A stretch of 64,000 bases of DNA from CAYTZN01 sp964442495 (GCA_964442495.1 CAYTZN010000001.1:62001-126000), one strand, 5' to 3'. Positions 16,822 through 25,898 are shown, counted from the stretch's first letter. Notes: a model not told the origin generated them from the letters alone. Numbers and translations: made by a program.

Positions 16822-18408
16822 ATGAAGTTTTCATCTAAAACGGAAGCGTATTCCTACATTATTTTGATTTTAACGCTTATTGAAGAAAAATTTGGTGAGA
16901 GATCATTACCAAATCTCAATGTGGTTAGAAGGGCTCTTAATGACGTTAAAATTGCTATGGAAAATCATGAGCAAAATATAGATGTCATTTGGGATATATT
17001 AGAAAAGGTTAAACCATTATTAGGAGCAAACGCACAAGAAATTATTTTGGCTTTACAACATGATTTGAAAAGTAGTGATTATCAACAAACTCCTTTAGAG
17101 AAATTTCAAAATCCATTGGCGCGTAGAGCCGAATCTGAGCTTGCCATTCAGTTGTTAAAAAAACCGACGAACGCAATGATGATTCCCGTACATAGGGTTT
17201 CACTTGAAATTATAAAATTGATGGAAGATTACCCTCATGTAATACAAGCGGTGGTGAATGATTTATTTATAGAAAGTGGTCATTTTATAGCCTTAGGCGC
17301 ACCTAAAAAAAGCATGACCATCAGCGAAATAAAGACATTACTTAAAAAAAATGATCCTGCTCAATTTATAGAAATCATGCACATGCATTTTAAATTTGGA
17401 CAAAGTATTACTCGCTTCGTCGGTATAAAGCGCGCGCCAGTAAGAAAGCCGGTTGGTAAGCTTCTCTCTATTATTCAAAAAATATATAAGGGAGAGCCTG
17501 AGGATTTTTTCAAATCAGCGATTTTTTCTCTTGAGCAGTTAGAAATGGATTATCGCTCATATATTTCAAATATAGAAATGTATGCTTCACCGTTATTTAT
17601 GGCTGTTGATGGAAAACGAGGGCGAGGTGATAAAATAGATCCTGCTCGTACTAACTATTTTGGCCTAATGCTAAAAGGACAAGATAGTTATGCGCTCGGT
17701 TTAGGTGAACATTCTTCATCATGGGTTGCCGATTGTAAAAGTCAATCTGTCGATTTGAATTCGCCATATGTTATTGATTTAATTGAAAATGATGCTGTCT
17801 ATGTTGCCGGACCATCAGGAATGACGTCTGTACTTTTAAATCAAATGGAAATCTTAGCTAATTTTGAAAACGAAAATTTAAAAAAGAATTACTTATCAGC
17901 CATTGTTAGTTATATCGTTGGTGGAGGCTTTCATAGTTTTCACGAAGTGATTGGTCCAGCTCAGTACTCGTTGGATTTGGTCCCAGGATATATTGTGGAG
18001 GTTCCTAAAGAGGGTAAATTAGCGGCCCCTCCGAATTATAACCAATTTTTTAGTCAACAAGCCCTTATTGATCCAGAGTTTAATGAAAGACGAGCGATGG
18101 CTTGGAGAAGTTATCTCTACTATTTTAACGTTTTGTATGGCCCAAAACACTGTGATGATTTTTCTGTACAAACATCAAGGTTTAAAAAATTATTGTCTAG
18201 AGAGCTTGATGTGTATCCTTCGTTAGTAGAAAAATCACCTTCGAAAGAGGACGCAACGGATACTCAGCAGAAAGATAATAGTCATACAAGATTTTTATCT
18301 TCAGCCAAAAATATAAATCCTCTTAGGCGCCCAGTAGTCTTTTTTAATCCACCAGACGAATCAGGTAGTGATGAAGAGGAATACACATTATCGCATCCTT
18401 TCCGATAA
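16822..18408 (+). CDS. Candidate effector, paralogue of the divergent CaaX protein
   Basis: A 528-residue protein of unrecognised function without a signal peptide or membrane segment. The N-terminal half is helical and similar to its neighbour (ENHEQNIDVIWDILE here, HNHEQQFSILIFFLK there). Strongest shared motifs: RGRGDKIDPA (residues 266-275), WVADC (301-305), YVAGPSGMTSVL (327-338) and GGGFHSFHEV (367-376), with two conserved His residues that could be catalytic. The C-terminus is different: a Pro/Ser-rich tail with the acidic run DESGSDEEE, compatible with a Dot/Icm translocation signal. A PmrA-like box lies just upstream. An effector role is inference; enzymatic activity is unknown. Confidence 0.7.
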   Translation: MKFSSKTEAYSYIILILTLIEEKFGERSLPNLNVVRRALNDVKIAMENHEQNIDVIWDILEKVKPLLGANAQEIILALQHDLKSSDYQQTPLEKFQNPLARRAESELAIQLLKKPTNAMMIPVHRVSLEIIKLMEDYPHVIQAVVNDLFIESGHFIALGAPKKSMTISEIKTLLKKNDPAQFIEIMHMHFKFGQSITRFVGIKRAPVRKPVGKLLSIIQKIYKGEPEDFFKSAIFSLEQLEMDYRSYISNIEMYASPLFMAVDGKRGRGDKIDPARTNYFGLMLKGQDSYALGLGEHSSSWVADCKSQSVDLNSPYVIDLIENDAVYVAGPSGMTSVLLNQMEILANFENENLKKNYLSAIVSYIVGGGFHSFHEVIGPAQYSLDLVPGYIVEVPKEGKLAAPPNYNQFFSQQALIDPEFNERRAMAWRSYLYYFNVLYGPKHCDDFSVQTSRFKKLLSRELDVYPSLVEKSPSKEDATDTQQKDNSHTRFLSSAKNINPLRRPVVFFNPPDESGSDEEEYTLSHPFR

Positions 18409-18410
18409 AG

Positions 18411-19256
18411 CTAATGAATTTCCCTTTTTGAAAGGAAAGCAATTAATCGGTCTAACATTTTTACTGTTAGAAGACGCTTCATGAGTGAAAAAAAGTGGCT
18501 CGGAAACGTAATAGGGTATTTGGCTTTGGGACGTGAGCTTTCAATGGCGTGAATTAATTTTTTGATGACAACGTCAGGACGCTTTGTAAAGATAGAGGTT
18601 TCTTTTTGCTCACGAAAACCCGCTAACATTTTAAGGTATTGTTGTTTAAAATGACTGTGCTCAATGTTAATTTTTTTTAATGAATAATCAAGAACATTAT
18701 CTCTGAATCGGCTTGCAATAGGCCCCGGTTCAATGGTGATTACATCTATTCCTGAAGGTTTAAGCTCAAGACGTAATGTGTCACTCAGCCCTTCAACGGC
18801 ATACTTGGAGGCATTGTAAGCGCCTCGAAAGGGCATGCTAATAATTCCTAAAACGGAACTGATATTAATGATGCGGCCTTGATTTTGTCGACGCATAATG
18901 GGAATCGCCAAACGTGAAAGCGCCATTAAGCCAAATACATTTGTTGCAAATTGTTCGCATAACACCTCGTGTGGGATGTCTTCTAATGCTCCACCTTGAC
19001 CATAACCTGCGTTGTTGATAAGAACATCAAGCTTTCCGCCTGTTTTTGCTAAAACCTCTGTAAACGCTTTGTTAACTGATTCAACATTGGCAACATCCAA
19101 AAGAACGGTATCAAGCCCTAGGCTCAATAAGTTATTTACATCGGCTTGTTTTCGGCAAGAGGCAATGACTGTGTGCCCTCGATTCTTTAATGCAAATGCC
19201 GTATCAAAGCCAATCCCTGTAGAGCAACCGGTTATTAAAATTATTTTAGGCGTCAC
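18411..19256 (-). CDS. Short-chain dehydrogenase/reductase
   Basis: A 281-residue classical SDR. The cofactor motif TGCSTGIG (residues 9-16), NNAGYG (81-86), the catalytic Ser in NISSVLG (131-137) and YNASK (147-151) are all present and correctly ordered. The C-terminal extension after residue 230 is basic and partly hydrophobic, resembling SDRs that act on lipophilic or steroid-like substrates and sit on membranes. It stands between the candidate effector pair and an outer-membrane protein gene; no operon partner is evident. The stop lies 3 bases from the convergent gene's stop. Confidence 0.92.
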   Translation of the reverse strand: MTPKIILITGCSTGIGFDTAFALKNRGHTVIASCRKQADVNNLLSLGLDTVLLDVANVESVNKAFTEVLAKTGGKLDVLINNAGYGQGGALEDIPHEVLCEQFATNVFGLMALSRLAIPIMRRQNQGRIINISSVLGIISMPFRGAYNASKYAVEGLSDTLRLELKPSGIDVITIEPGPIASRFRDNVLDYSLKKINIEHSHFKQQYLKMLAGFREQKETSIFTKRPDVVIKKLIHAIESSRPKAKYPITFPSHFFSLMKRLLTVKMLDRLIAFLSKREIH

Positions 19257-19289
19257 GCTTGATGCTCCATGGTGATATTTGGGGCTTCT

Positions 19290-19976
19290 TTAAAAGCAAT
19301 ACGCTAAACGAAAAGCAACGGAGTATAGAAAAGGAAAATAGGAGTCTGATGGGTTTAAATTCGATTCACCAAACCCTGCTGTATAATTGGCGCCTATTTC
19401 TCCTAAAACATGTTTTGCAAAATGATAATTCAACCCAACCCCAAAGGTAGGGGTTAAAAGCCAATTGTCTTTCAGTGTATCCCGCCGGTGTACACTTGCA
19501 ACCCCGGCTCCTGAGTATACTCTCACATTTGTATTCGGTATAAACAACATGATTTTTCCCATGAGGTTGGCTACTTCGGTGTGCGTAATGAATTCTGTTT
19601 GTTCAAAATTGGTTGAATAACTAAAGAGACTGAACGACTCGAAAGCAATATTAGCATCTGGGTAGTGCATATAGTTTGCTTCAAGTGCAAAGGTTGGCGT
19701 TAGCTCATACCCTGCAAAAACACCCCACACTCCGCCTCCCTCCTGAACTTCTATAGGGGTGGAAAGACTTAGTGCTTCGTTTTTATTGGCTTCTGTAGGA
19801 ACTAAGCCGTTCCATGTGGTTGAGCCGTAACCCCCAGAGACCCCAATATAAAAAGGATTGAACCTTATATTTCCGACTGGGCCGTCTTGGTGATTTTCAA
19901 GAAGACCGGCTTGGCAAAGCGAGGAAAAAAGACAAAGGCTAACAAATTTTGTTAAGGATGACATTCTAGTTATCAC
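19290..19976 (-). CDS. Outer-membrane beta-barrel protein (OmpA-like/opacity family)
   Basis: A 228-residue protein with a signal peptide (MITRMSSLTKFVSLCLFSSLCQAG) and alternating hydrophobic/polar strands typical of an eight-stranded barrel: PFYIGVSGGYG, VWGVFAGYELTPTFALEANY, VNLMGKIMLFI, YSGAGVAS, FGVGLNYHFAKHVLGEIGANYTAGFG. It ends with aromatic residues (AFRLAYCF), as barrels usually end in F. Such proteins are common and diverse in Legionella. Ligand or pore function is unknown. Confidence 0.8.
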   Translation of the reverse strand: MITRMSSLTKFVSLCLFSSLCQAGLLENHQDGPVGNIRFNPFYIGVSGGYGSTTWNGLVPTEANKNEALSLSTPIEVQEGGGVWGVFAGYELTPTFALEANYMHYPDANIAFESFSLFSYSTNFEQTEFITHTEVANLMGKIMLFIPNTNVRVYSGAGVASVHRRDTLKDNWLLTPTFGVGLNYHFAKHVLGEIGANYTAGFGESNLNPSDSYFPFLYSVAFRLAYCF

Positions 19977-20045
19977 AGATGAATACTCTTAAGTGGTTTG
20001 ACCCATTTCAGATGAGTCAAACAAGGGGTAAATTAAAAAAATGGC

Positions 20046-20381
20046 TTATTGACAAGAACGTTGATTGGAGCTGCAGGCTCTATTTTGGGAGTCAACACCA
20101 CCATCCAAGTAGCAGGTCCAGTTATCCATACATTCTTGTGTGGTCGTGTAATTTTGGCGTTCACATGCTTTTTTAAGAGAACCAAAAAAGACCATCATTC
20201 GAGCATAAAGTGCTCGCATGTCTTGACACATGCCCGCTGGCAGCCCTGATGATGTGCAATAACATGTGGCTGCTGTTTTAAAGGTGGGGCAAAAATTAAC
20301 GTCGTTAGTCGGTTGAGCATTCGGACAGGCAAAAGAAGAGAAACTAATACAGCATGCAATAGCAATCAAAAAATTTTTCAT
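20046..20381 (-). CDS. Small Cys-rich secreted protein
   Basis: A 111-residue protein with a signal peptide (MKNFLIAIACCISFSSFA) and about ten Cys in the mature part (CPNAQ, FCPTF, TCYCTSSGLPAGMCQD, KACERQ, ECMDNWTCYLDGG, ACSSNQRSCQ). Like the protein at 9676-10011 it carries a C-Y-C-T segment, so the two may be distant relatives. Function unknown. Secretion through the type II system, whose genes begin 150 bases away, is only a possibility. Confidence 0.7.
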   Translation of the reverse strand: MKNFLIAIACCISFSSFACPNAQPTNDVNFCPTFKTAATCYCTSSGLPAGMCQDMRALYARMMVFFGSLKKACERQNYTTTQECMDNWTCYLDGGVDSQNRACSSNQRSCQ

Positions 20382-20532
20382 AATCCCTGGTTCCTCATTA
20401 GAAAATAGACAATTGACGAGAAACTTTACCAGAAAAAAAAGCTGGCTGCAAAAAATAAAACGCTTTGATTATTAATCATTATTCTATTTTTAACAGAATG
20501 AATTAAAGCAGTAAAATATATATTTTCTCATC

Positions 20533-21468
20533 TTAACGTGTGTTTAAATGCTCACTGACAATGCTAATACTCGGTGGCGTGATTTTATTATTTTCACCAC
20601 GTTTTAAAATGGTATAGGTTGTTAGGTTAAGATTGTCTAAACTCACTGTTGCAACACTTAAAAAATAATGACTTTCAATGGTTATCTGATCCGTAGGAAT
20701 ATCTAATTTTTGGAGGAGGGGCGAAATGTCATTTAAATGCTTAATTTTTTTTGACCGCTCTTGGATTATCTCATCGACTTCTGTTTCACTTAAACCATCA
20801 CCTAAACTCATAAGGATGATTTTAGGCGCAGTGTTGATATTGATAAGCGTTTTTTCAGGCAAAACCGTTATAAAAGGGAGTAATGCTTGATATTTATTTG
20901 TGTTTATTCCCTGAATAATGCGTAATTCAGAAGTGCTTTTCAGTGGCTGGTAGCCGGGTAAATAAGCGGGTTTTTGATTTAGATAAAAATTTAATTCTTT
21001 ATCTTGTCCGTGGCCTGGTTGATAAGGGATTATCCACTGATAGATAGATCTGATAAGGCGTTTTTGGTCTGTGGATGAATTTGACTTTAAAACATTCTTA
21101 AGTAGATTATAAAATAATAAATGAGATTTAGGATCAAGCAGGCTATTTAGATTGAACAACGCTTGCATATCATAGAGCGCTCCTTTAGAAATGACGCCCG
21201 GATAGGCTTCTTGAAGCTTTGCAGGATAATCGGCAATTTTCCCCGTTTGTTCATCTAGCAATTGATAAATGCTTTTCTTTGAGAGTAAATTCATCGCCCA
21301 GAAGGTAACCCCTTGAGAGGCTAAGTAGAGTTTATCGCTCGTCAGGGTTAAACGTGTACGATAAATATCAAGTTGCAAGCGGGTACTCATTGCAGTAGCC
21401 GCAATGGCCACGAGCGTCATGATGAACAATGCCGTAATGAGTGCGCTGCCTCGATATTTACCCACCAT
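20533..21468 (-). CDS. lspK: Type II secretion minor pseudopilin GspK/LspK
   Basis: The 311-residue product begins MVGKYRGSALITALFIMTLVA, a prepilin leader with the hydrophobic helix but without the usual Glu at mature position 5, as expected for GspK, the tip subunit. It is much longer than the other pseudopilins and contains the GspK alpha-domain and two hairpin-helix regions (LYDMQALFNLNSLL; LININTAPKIILMSLGDGLS, which is the saposin-like/HhH part). It overlaps lspJ by 11 bases. Processing by the prepilin peptidase PilD is expected from the family. Confidence 0.93.
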   Translation of the reverse strand: MVGKYRGSALITALFIMTLVAIAATAMSTRLQLDIYRTRLTLTSDKLYLASQGVTFWAMNLLSKKSIYQLLDEQTGKIADYPAKLQEAYPGVISKGALYDMQALFNLNSLLDPKSHLLFYNLLKNVLKSNSSTDQKRLIRSIYQWIIPYQPGHGQDKELNFYLNQKPAYLPGYQPLKSTSELRIIQGINTNKYQALLPFITVLPEKTLININTAPKIILMSLGDGLSETEVDEIIQERSKKIKHLNDISPLLQKLDIPTDQITIESHYFLSVATVSLDNLNLTTYTILKRGENNKITPPSISIVSEHLNTR

Positions 21469-22069
21469 AAAGAGCCTCAGGAATAATGAACAATAAACTC
21501 ATGTTTCCCCAATGAGGGGTTAATGTTAACTGAATGGCGATAGGAAGGGTTTCTTTTTTTTGATTTTGTTGTATTGCATATTCTCGCCATTCTGGCAAAA
21601 GTTGTCGGGCCTGGCTTAAATAGGCAAAGGAGCATTCTTTAAGGTTATCTAGCACTATTTTATCTTGGTACTGTTTTCTGTTTAATGAATCTAAGTTTTC
21701 CCAAGTGCGACGTACCAACGTTAGTCCTTCACAAAGGTAGGCCACACGCTTTAATGTGCTTCGGCGCTCTTTGCCTTGTGGGTTAACCAACCCACCACGT
21801 GTAAACTCAACATATTGAGGTTGCCCTACAAAAGGCGGGAAAAGATGCATTTCATTTCCGCGCACAGGGCGCTCTACCATTTGCTGCGTGTCTCGCATGA
21901 GCAATGTCATTGCTAATTGTAGTTCGTTTAATTGACTTGCTTGTTGATTGACACGCGCTCGTGTATCAAAAGCATGGTATAGCGCTTGAGACGTAATGGC
22001 CGCGAGGATTGCAAAAACAGCTAATGCCACCATCACTTCAATCAATGTGTACCCTCGGTTGATTTTCAT
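21458..22069 (-). CDS. lspJ: Type II secretion minor pseudopilin GspJ/LspJ
   Basis: A 203-residue pseudopilin. The prepilin peptidase site is MKINRG-YTLIEVMVALAVFAI, with Glu at position 5 of the mature helix. The later sequence (QLAMTLLMRDTQQMVERPVRG; YVEFTRGGLVNPQG) is typical of GspJ. Its ATG overlaps the lspI stop (ATGA), and its end overlaps lspK, showing tight operon packing. Confidence 0.94.
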   Translation of the reverse strand: MKINRGYTLIEVMVALAVFAILAAITSQALYHAFDTRARVNQQASQLNELQLAMTLLMRDTQQMVERPVRGNEMHLFPPFVGQPQYVEFTRGGLVNPQGKERRSTLKRVAYLCEGLTLVRRTWENLDSLNRKQYQDKIVLDNLKECSFAYLSQARQLLPEWREYAIQQNQKKETLPIAIQLTLTPHWGNMSLLFIIPEALYGG

Positions 22070-22440
22070 GATACATACCTGTAGGCAATAAGTTCATCCG
22101 TAAAAGGTCCGGTCGCGGTGTTGCTGACTTTAATGATAATTTTTTCTGTACTAGAAATATCCGTAGGCATGAGGCTTGCCCGCCAATATACTTTTTGCCC
22201 ACACATGGTGGTCATTTGAGATATCTCTTGGTTTAAATGGATAGGGATAAGTCCGAGCTGAATGGCTGCAATGCCTTGCATTTCTACCCAATGATGAATG
22301 GATTTTTCTTTAATACGAGTCGTATTTGAAATATTTTGTGAGCTACTGCGAAGAAGGGCAGTGAGGGCAATCGCGATAATCGCTAAAGCCAATAAAATTT
22401 CAATCAGAGTAAAGCCTTTGTTTTTGAATGGCTTATTCAT
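22066..22440 (-). CDS. lspI: Type II secretion minor pseudopilin GspI/LspI
   Basis: A 124-residue pseudopilin with the cleavage motif NKG-FTLIEILLALAIIAIALTAL and Glu at mature position 5. The region HWVEMQGIAAIQLGLIP followed by strands fits GspI, which nucleates the I-J-K tip complex. Overlaps lspH by four bases (ATGA) and lspJ by four bases. Confidence 0.93.
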   Translation of the reverse strand: MNKPFKNKGFTLIEILLALAIIAIALTALLRSSSQNISNTTRIKEKSIHHWVEMQGIAAIQLGLIPIHLNQEISQMTTMCGQKVYWRASLMPTDISSTEKIIIKVSNTATGPFTDELIAYRYVS

Positions 22441-22916
22441 GATGCGCCCAGTTGTAATGCAATGGCTCCATTATGTTTACCAATAACCGCTGCTATAGAC
22501 GGTTTGTCATCTATACCAAAATACAGGGTAAACGGGGTGAGATCGCCAGATGAATTGATAATCAATTGAGGTTCTGAAGCGGTATTTACAGGGCTGTCTA
22601 GATGAATAATGGTGCCATCTGGAAAATAATGGGGTTGAAAAATACTGTTTTGAGACAGGGCCTCCCATTGTTCTGAGGGCTGTAAGCGTAACAGCTGATA
22701 GCGATTTTGGTAAATTTTAATCCCTAAGGTGCTGGTTTCTAAGATGGCTTGTTGCTCAGAAAATTTAACATAATTCACAAACTGTTCAGCTGCCATCACA
22801 ATACGACGCTGACGACCAAAGTCACCAAAGGCAAGCAGTGCAAACCCTAGGGTAATGCCAATAATGAGCACTACCACCAGGATTTCAATGAGTGTAAATC
22901 CTTGTTTATTTTGCAT
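22437..22916 (-). CDS. lspH: Type II secretion minor pseudopilin GspH/LspH
   Basis: The start at 22916 gives MQNKQG-FTLIEILVVVLIIG, a standard prepilin leader with Glu at mature position 5. The frame is open to 22964, but the extra 16 residues would make an abnormal leader. The product is 159 residues, usual for GspH. The gene starts inside the last 11 bases of lspG. GspH joins the major pseudopilin shaft to the tip subunits. Confidence 0.92.
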   Translation of the reverse strand: MQNKQGFTLIEILVVVLIIGITLGFALLAFGDFGRQRRIVMAAEQFVNYVKFSEQQAILETSTLGIKIYQNRYQLLRLQPSEQWEALSQNSIFQPHYFPDGTIIHLDSPVNTASEPQLIINSSGDLTPFTLYFGIDDKPSIAAVIGKHNGAIALQLGAS

Positions 22917-23328
22917 CCCAATTACCAATTTCGGCATTAATTCCAGTGCCGCCAGATTGGCCATTTGTGCCCAAGGTAAAAACGTCTGTTTCGCCGTGTT
23001 GCCCTGGATTTAGATACAGGTAATCACGGCCCCAAGGGTCTTTGGGGACTGATTTTAAATAAATTTTCCAGTCTCGAGGTATTGGATTGCTCGATGGTTT
23101 TTCAACCAAAGCCATTAACCCCTGGTCAGTTGTTGGGTAAAAACCATTGTCGAGTTTATAGAGATCAAGTGCATTTTGAATAGCTAAAACATCTTGTTTG
23201 GCTTTAACCACGCGCGCTTCGTCAGGTCGGCTAATGATTTTTGGTACCACAATTGAGGCTAAAATTCCCAAAATTACGACAACCACCATGATTTCAATCA
23301 GTGAAAAGCCAGATTGCTTTTTCATCAT
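22906..23328 (-). CDS. lspG: Type II secretion major pseudopilin GspG/LspG
   Basis: A 140-residue major pseudopilin. Leader KKQSG-FSLIEIMVVVVILGILASIVVPKI, then the conserved KQDVLAIQNALDLYKLDNGFYPTTDQGL, PKDPWGRDYLYLNPGQHG and TLGTNGQSGG, whose Asp/Gly loop binds calcium in family members. ATGs at 23328 and 23325 are both possible. It follows lspF after 33 bases. Confidence 0.96.
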   Translation of the reverse strand: MMKKQSGFSLIEIMVVVVILGILASIVVPKIISRPDEARVVKAKQDVLAIQNALDLYKLDNGFYPTTDQGLMALVEKPSSNPIPRDWKIYLKSVPKDPWGRDYLYLNPGQHGETDVFTLGTNGQSGGTGINAEIGNWDAK

Positions 23329-23361
23329 ATAAAACTCCCAATAATTTAAAAAATATTATCA

Positions 23362-24561
23362 TTAAGTAACCAGCTGCTCCATGGAAAAAATAGGTAGCAA
23401 GGTTGCCAATACAATAAAGAGTACCACGGCCCCCATGAAAAGAATGACTAAAGGCTCAAGAAGCGTTAGTGCTGTATCAATAAGACGTTTGACTTCATTG
23501 TCTAAGTGTTGGGCTGTTCGCTCCATCATGGCTGAAATTTGACCGCTTTTCTCTCCGCTTGATATGAGGTGAACCGCCATTGGTCCTAAAAAGCCAGTAT
23601 CTTTTAAAGCTTGGCTGATAGATGCGCCTTCTTTTACGCGGGTGGTGGCCGTTTCAAAAGCTTTTTGCATGATGGTATTGCTAATCAGACTTGATGCAAC
23701 ATGCATGGTTTCTAGTACACTAACTCCAGCAGCAAATAAAATGCCAAATGTATGAATGTAACGCGAAACATTTACGGTTTTTATCAAATAGGCAACTATA
23801 GGCAATTTAAGTAACGTGCGATGCCATGCGGTATGAAAACTAGGTTTTGCTAGGCTACGCTTAAACATCACCAAACTTAAAATAATAACCATTAATACAT
23901 AAAGACCATATTTTTTAATAAACGAGCTCAAAGTAATGAGAACAATCGTCATGGCTGGTAAAGATTGCCCGCTGCTCGTGAAAACATCAATGATTTTTGG
24001 CACGACAAAGGCTAGTAAAAAACTAATAATGGCTGATGAAACGACAATCATTATCACCGGATAAATAAGTGCCTGTTGAATTTTTTGTTTAATTTGTTGT
24101 TGATTTTCGGTGTAATCGGCAAGCTTTTCTAACACCACGTCCAATCGCCCAGTTTGTTCACCAGCAGCAACTGTTGCTCGATAAAGCTCAGGGAATATGT
24201 CAGGAAATTCACCCATGGCTTGAGCAAGTGCATACCCTTCCATGACTTTAGAGCGTACTCCAATGATTAAACGCCGAACATTATCCCTTTCTGTTTGTTC
24301 ACTTACTCCTTTAAGTGATTCTTCTATAGGGATTCCGGCAGCAAGTAGGGTGGCCAATTGACGTGTAAACAACGATAAATCTTGGGTTGTTAATTTATCT
24401 TTACGCTTTATAAGGTGTGAAGATTGTGGTGATAGGATAAGGGTGGGAATTAAACCCTGATCGCGAAGCAATTGACGAGCGTGCCTTTGCGAATCAGCTT
24501 CAATGACGCCCTTGCAGGTATTCCCCGATTTTTTTAGCGCTTGATATTGGTATGCGCCCAT
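23362..24561 (-). CDS. lspF: Type II secretion inner-membrane platform protein GspF/LspF
   Basis: A 399-residue polytopic protein with two GspF domains, each seen as a helical cytoplasmic bundle ending in membrane helices: DLSLFTRQLATLLAAGIPIEESL and YIHTFGILFAAGVSVLETM are the duplicated signature. Three membrane segments are visible (around residues 165-190, 215-232 and 372-392). It is the first gene of lspF-G-H-I-J-K. lspD/E, lspC and lspL/M are not in the window, which matches the scattered type II loci described in Legionella. Confidence 0.95.
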   Translation of the reverse strand: MGAYQYQALKKSGNTCKGVIEADSQRHARQLLRDQGLIPTLILSPQSSHLIKRKDKLTTQDLSLFTRQLATLLAAGIPIEESLKGVSEQTERDNVRRLIIGVRSKVMEGYALAQAMGEFPDIFPELYRATVAAGEQTGRLDVVLEKLADYTENQQQIKQKIQQALIYPVIMIVVSSAIISFLLAFVVPKIIDVFTSSGQSLPAMTIVLITLSSFIKKYGLYVLMVIILSLVMFKRSLAKPSFHTAWHRTLLKLPIVAYLIKTVNVSRYIHTFGILFAAGVSVLETMHVASSLISNTIMQKAFETATTRVKEGASISQALKDTGFLGPMAVHLISSGEKSGQISAMMERTAQHLDNEVKRLIDTALTLLEPLVILFMGAVVLFIVLATLLPIFSMEQLVT

Positions 24562-24686
24562 AGTAGTGCATCAATGTGAGTGAAGGTATGCTTTGTTAAG
24601 TGTACTTCATCGTGTTGCACATGTCACTTGTGTGAAGGACATGAAACCTAAACCAGAAAGTCGCGATTAAAAGTTTATATTTTAAC

Positions 24687-25898
24687 TCAACCCAACACCA
24701 TAAAAAATGGAAGGTTCAATGATGATGCGCCGCTGTCTGAGCAATTTTCTAATGTGCCAGAAATGGAATCTATATTACATATAGAAATAGTATTTGAATT
24801 AAAATTTACAATATAAGCCACTGTATTATTTGAATTGAATATGATTCCTTCGGGTCCATTTAATAAAGTAGCCCCTGAATTAACACAATTTACTAGGGCA
24901 CCTGTACCTGCGCTAATGTCACACTTTGTCACGCTATTATTGGCGTTATTGGTTATGTATGCACGTGTATTTCCTATGTTTAATTGAATGCCTACTGGGC
25001 TTAACAATGATGTTGCTCCAGAATTAGTGCACGAACTTAGAGTGCTGGTACCGGCGCTTACATTACATTGTGTCACGCTATTGCTATTAAAATTAACAAT
25101 ATAAACACGGGTGTTTGTTGCATTTAATGCCAGCCCTTCAGGTAAATCTAGTCCAGTTGCACCAGAGTCAGCACAGTTATTGAAGTTGCCAGTGCTTGTG
25201 TTAACGTCACAATTTGTAACGCTACTGGGATTGCCATTTGCAATATAGGCAAAACTATCTGTTGAAAGTAAAACCATGCCTTCTGGTAGCGATAATCCTG
25301 TCGCATTTGAATCAATACAGGCATTTAGTGCGCCGGAGTTTGGGTTTATTTCACATTGCAACACACTGGAATTACCGGCATTTGCTATATAAGCTAACGT
25401 TTTAGTGGCATTTAAAGCAATTCCCGATGGAAAATTTAATCCTGTTGCGCCTGAGTTTTTGCAGGCACTTAAGCGGGACGTGGCTGAGTTGACGCTGCAT
25501 TGAATAACGGTTGAATTTACGTTTGTTATGTATGCAAAGCGTCCAGATGAAATCGTGCGGTTTTGACAAGAAGTAGGACCGGCGCCGTTTAGGCATAGCG
25601 TGATATCTATAGTTCCTAATCCCCCTGTAATGGATGTTGTGTAAGGTGTTGTATCGCTTACCGTAAACAAACAATAGCCAGTGTTTGAAGGTGTGCAATT
25701 GGTTATCGCAAAACCTGGTGTTTTAATTTTAATACCCGCTTTTGGGTACAGGTGATTAGGAATGGTTGTTCTGACGGTTAATTCATTCCCTACTGATGTA
25801 ACATTAAACAATAAACCAGTATTTGCAAAACACATCAGAGGAAAAAAGAAGACGAGTAGCATATTCCATGTATAAGTTTTATATGAACGATTAAACAT
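24687..25898 (-). CDS. Secreted six-repeat protein, probable beta-propeller
   Basis: A 403-residue protein with a signal peptide (ending LMCFA) and a short N-terminal beta domain. From about residue 125 to the end there are six copies of a roughly 43-residue repeat built on AYI.N...NSV..C....GTG.L..C..SGAT.L..P.GI.LN. Each repeat carries a Cys pair that could close a disulfide. The repeat recalls YncE/NHL-type propellers that are common in Legionella. Role unknown. It is divergent from glnA and lies upstream of lspF in the same direction, separated by about 125 bases, so co-transcription with the lsp genes is uncertain. Confidence 0.75.
   Translation of the reverse strand: MFNRSYKTYTWNMLLVFFFPLMCFANTGLLFNVTSVGNELTVRTTIPNHLYPKAGIKIKTPGFAITNCTPSNTGYCLFTVSDTTPYTTSITGGLGTIDITLCLNGAGPTSCQNRTISSGRFAYITNVNSTVIQCSVNSATSRLSACKNSGATGLNFPSGIALNATKTLAYIANAGNSSVLQCEINPNSGALNACIDSNATGLSLPEGMVLLSTDSFAYIANGNPSSVTNCDVNTSTGNFNNCADSGATGLDLPEGLALNATNTRVYIVNFNSNSVTQCNVSAGTSTLSSCTNSGATSLLSPVGIQLNIGNTRAYITNNANNSVTKCDISAGTGALVNCVNSGATLLNGPEGIIFNSNNTVAYIVNFNSNTISICNIDSISGTLENCSDSGASSLNLPFFMVLG

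Noticed and set aside
22917..22964. Longer lspH start at 22964
   Set aside because: It would place 16 extra residues before the prepilin leader, unlike other pseudopilins.
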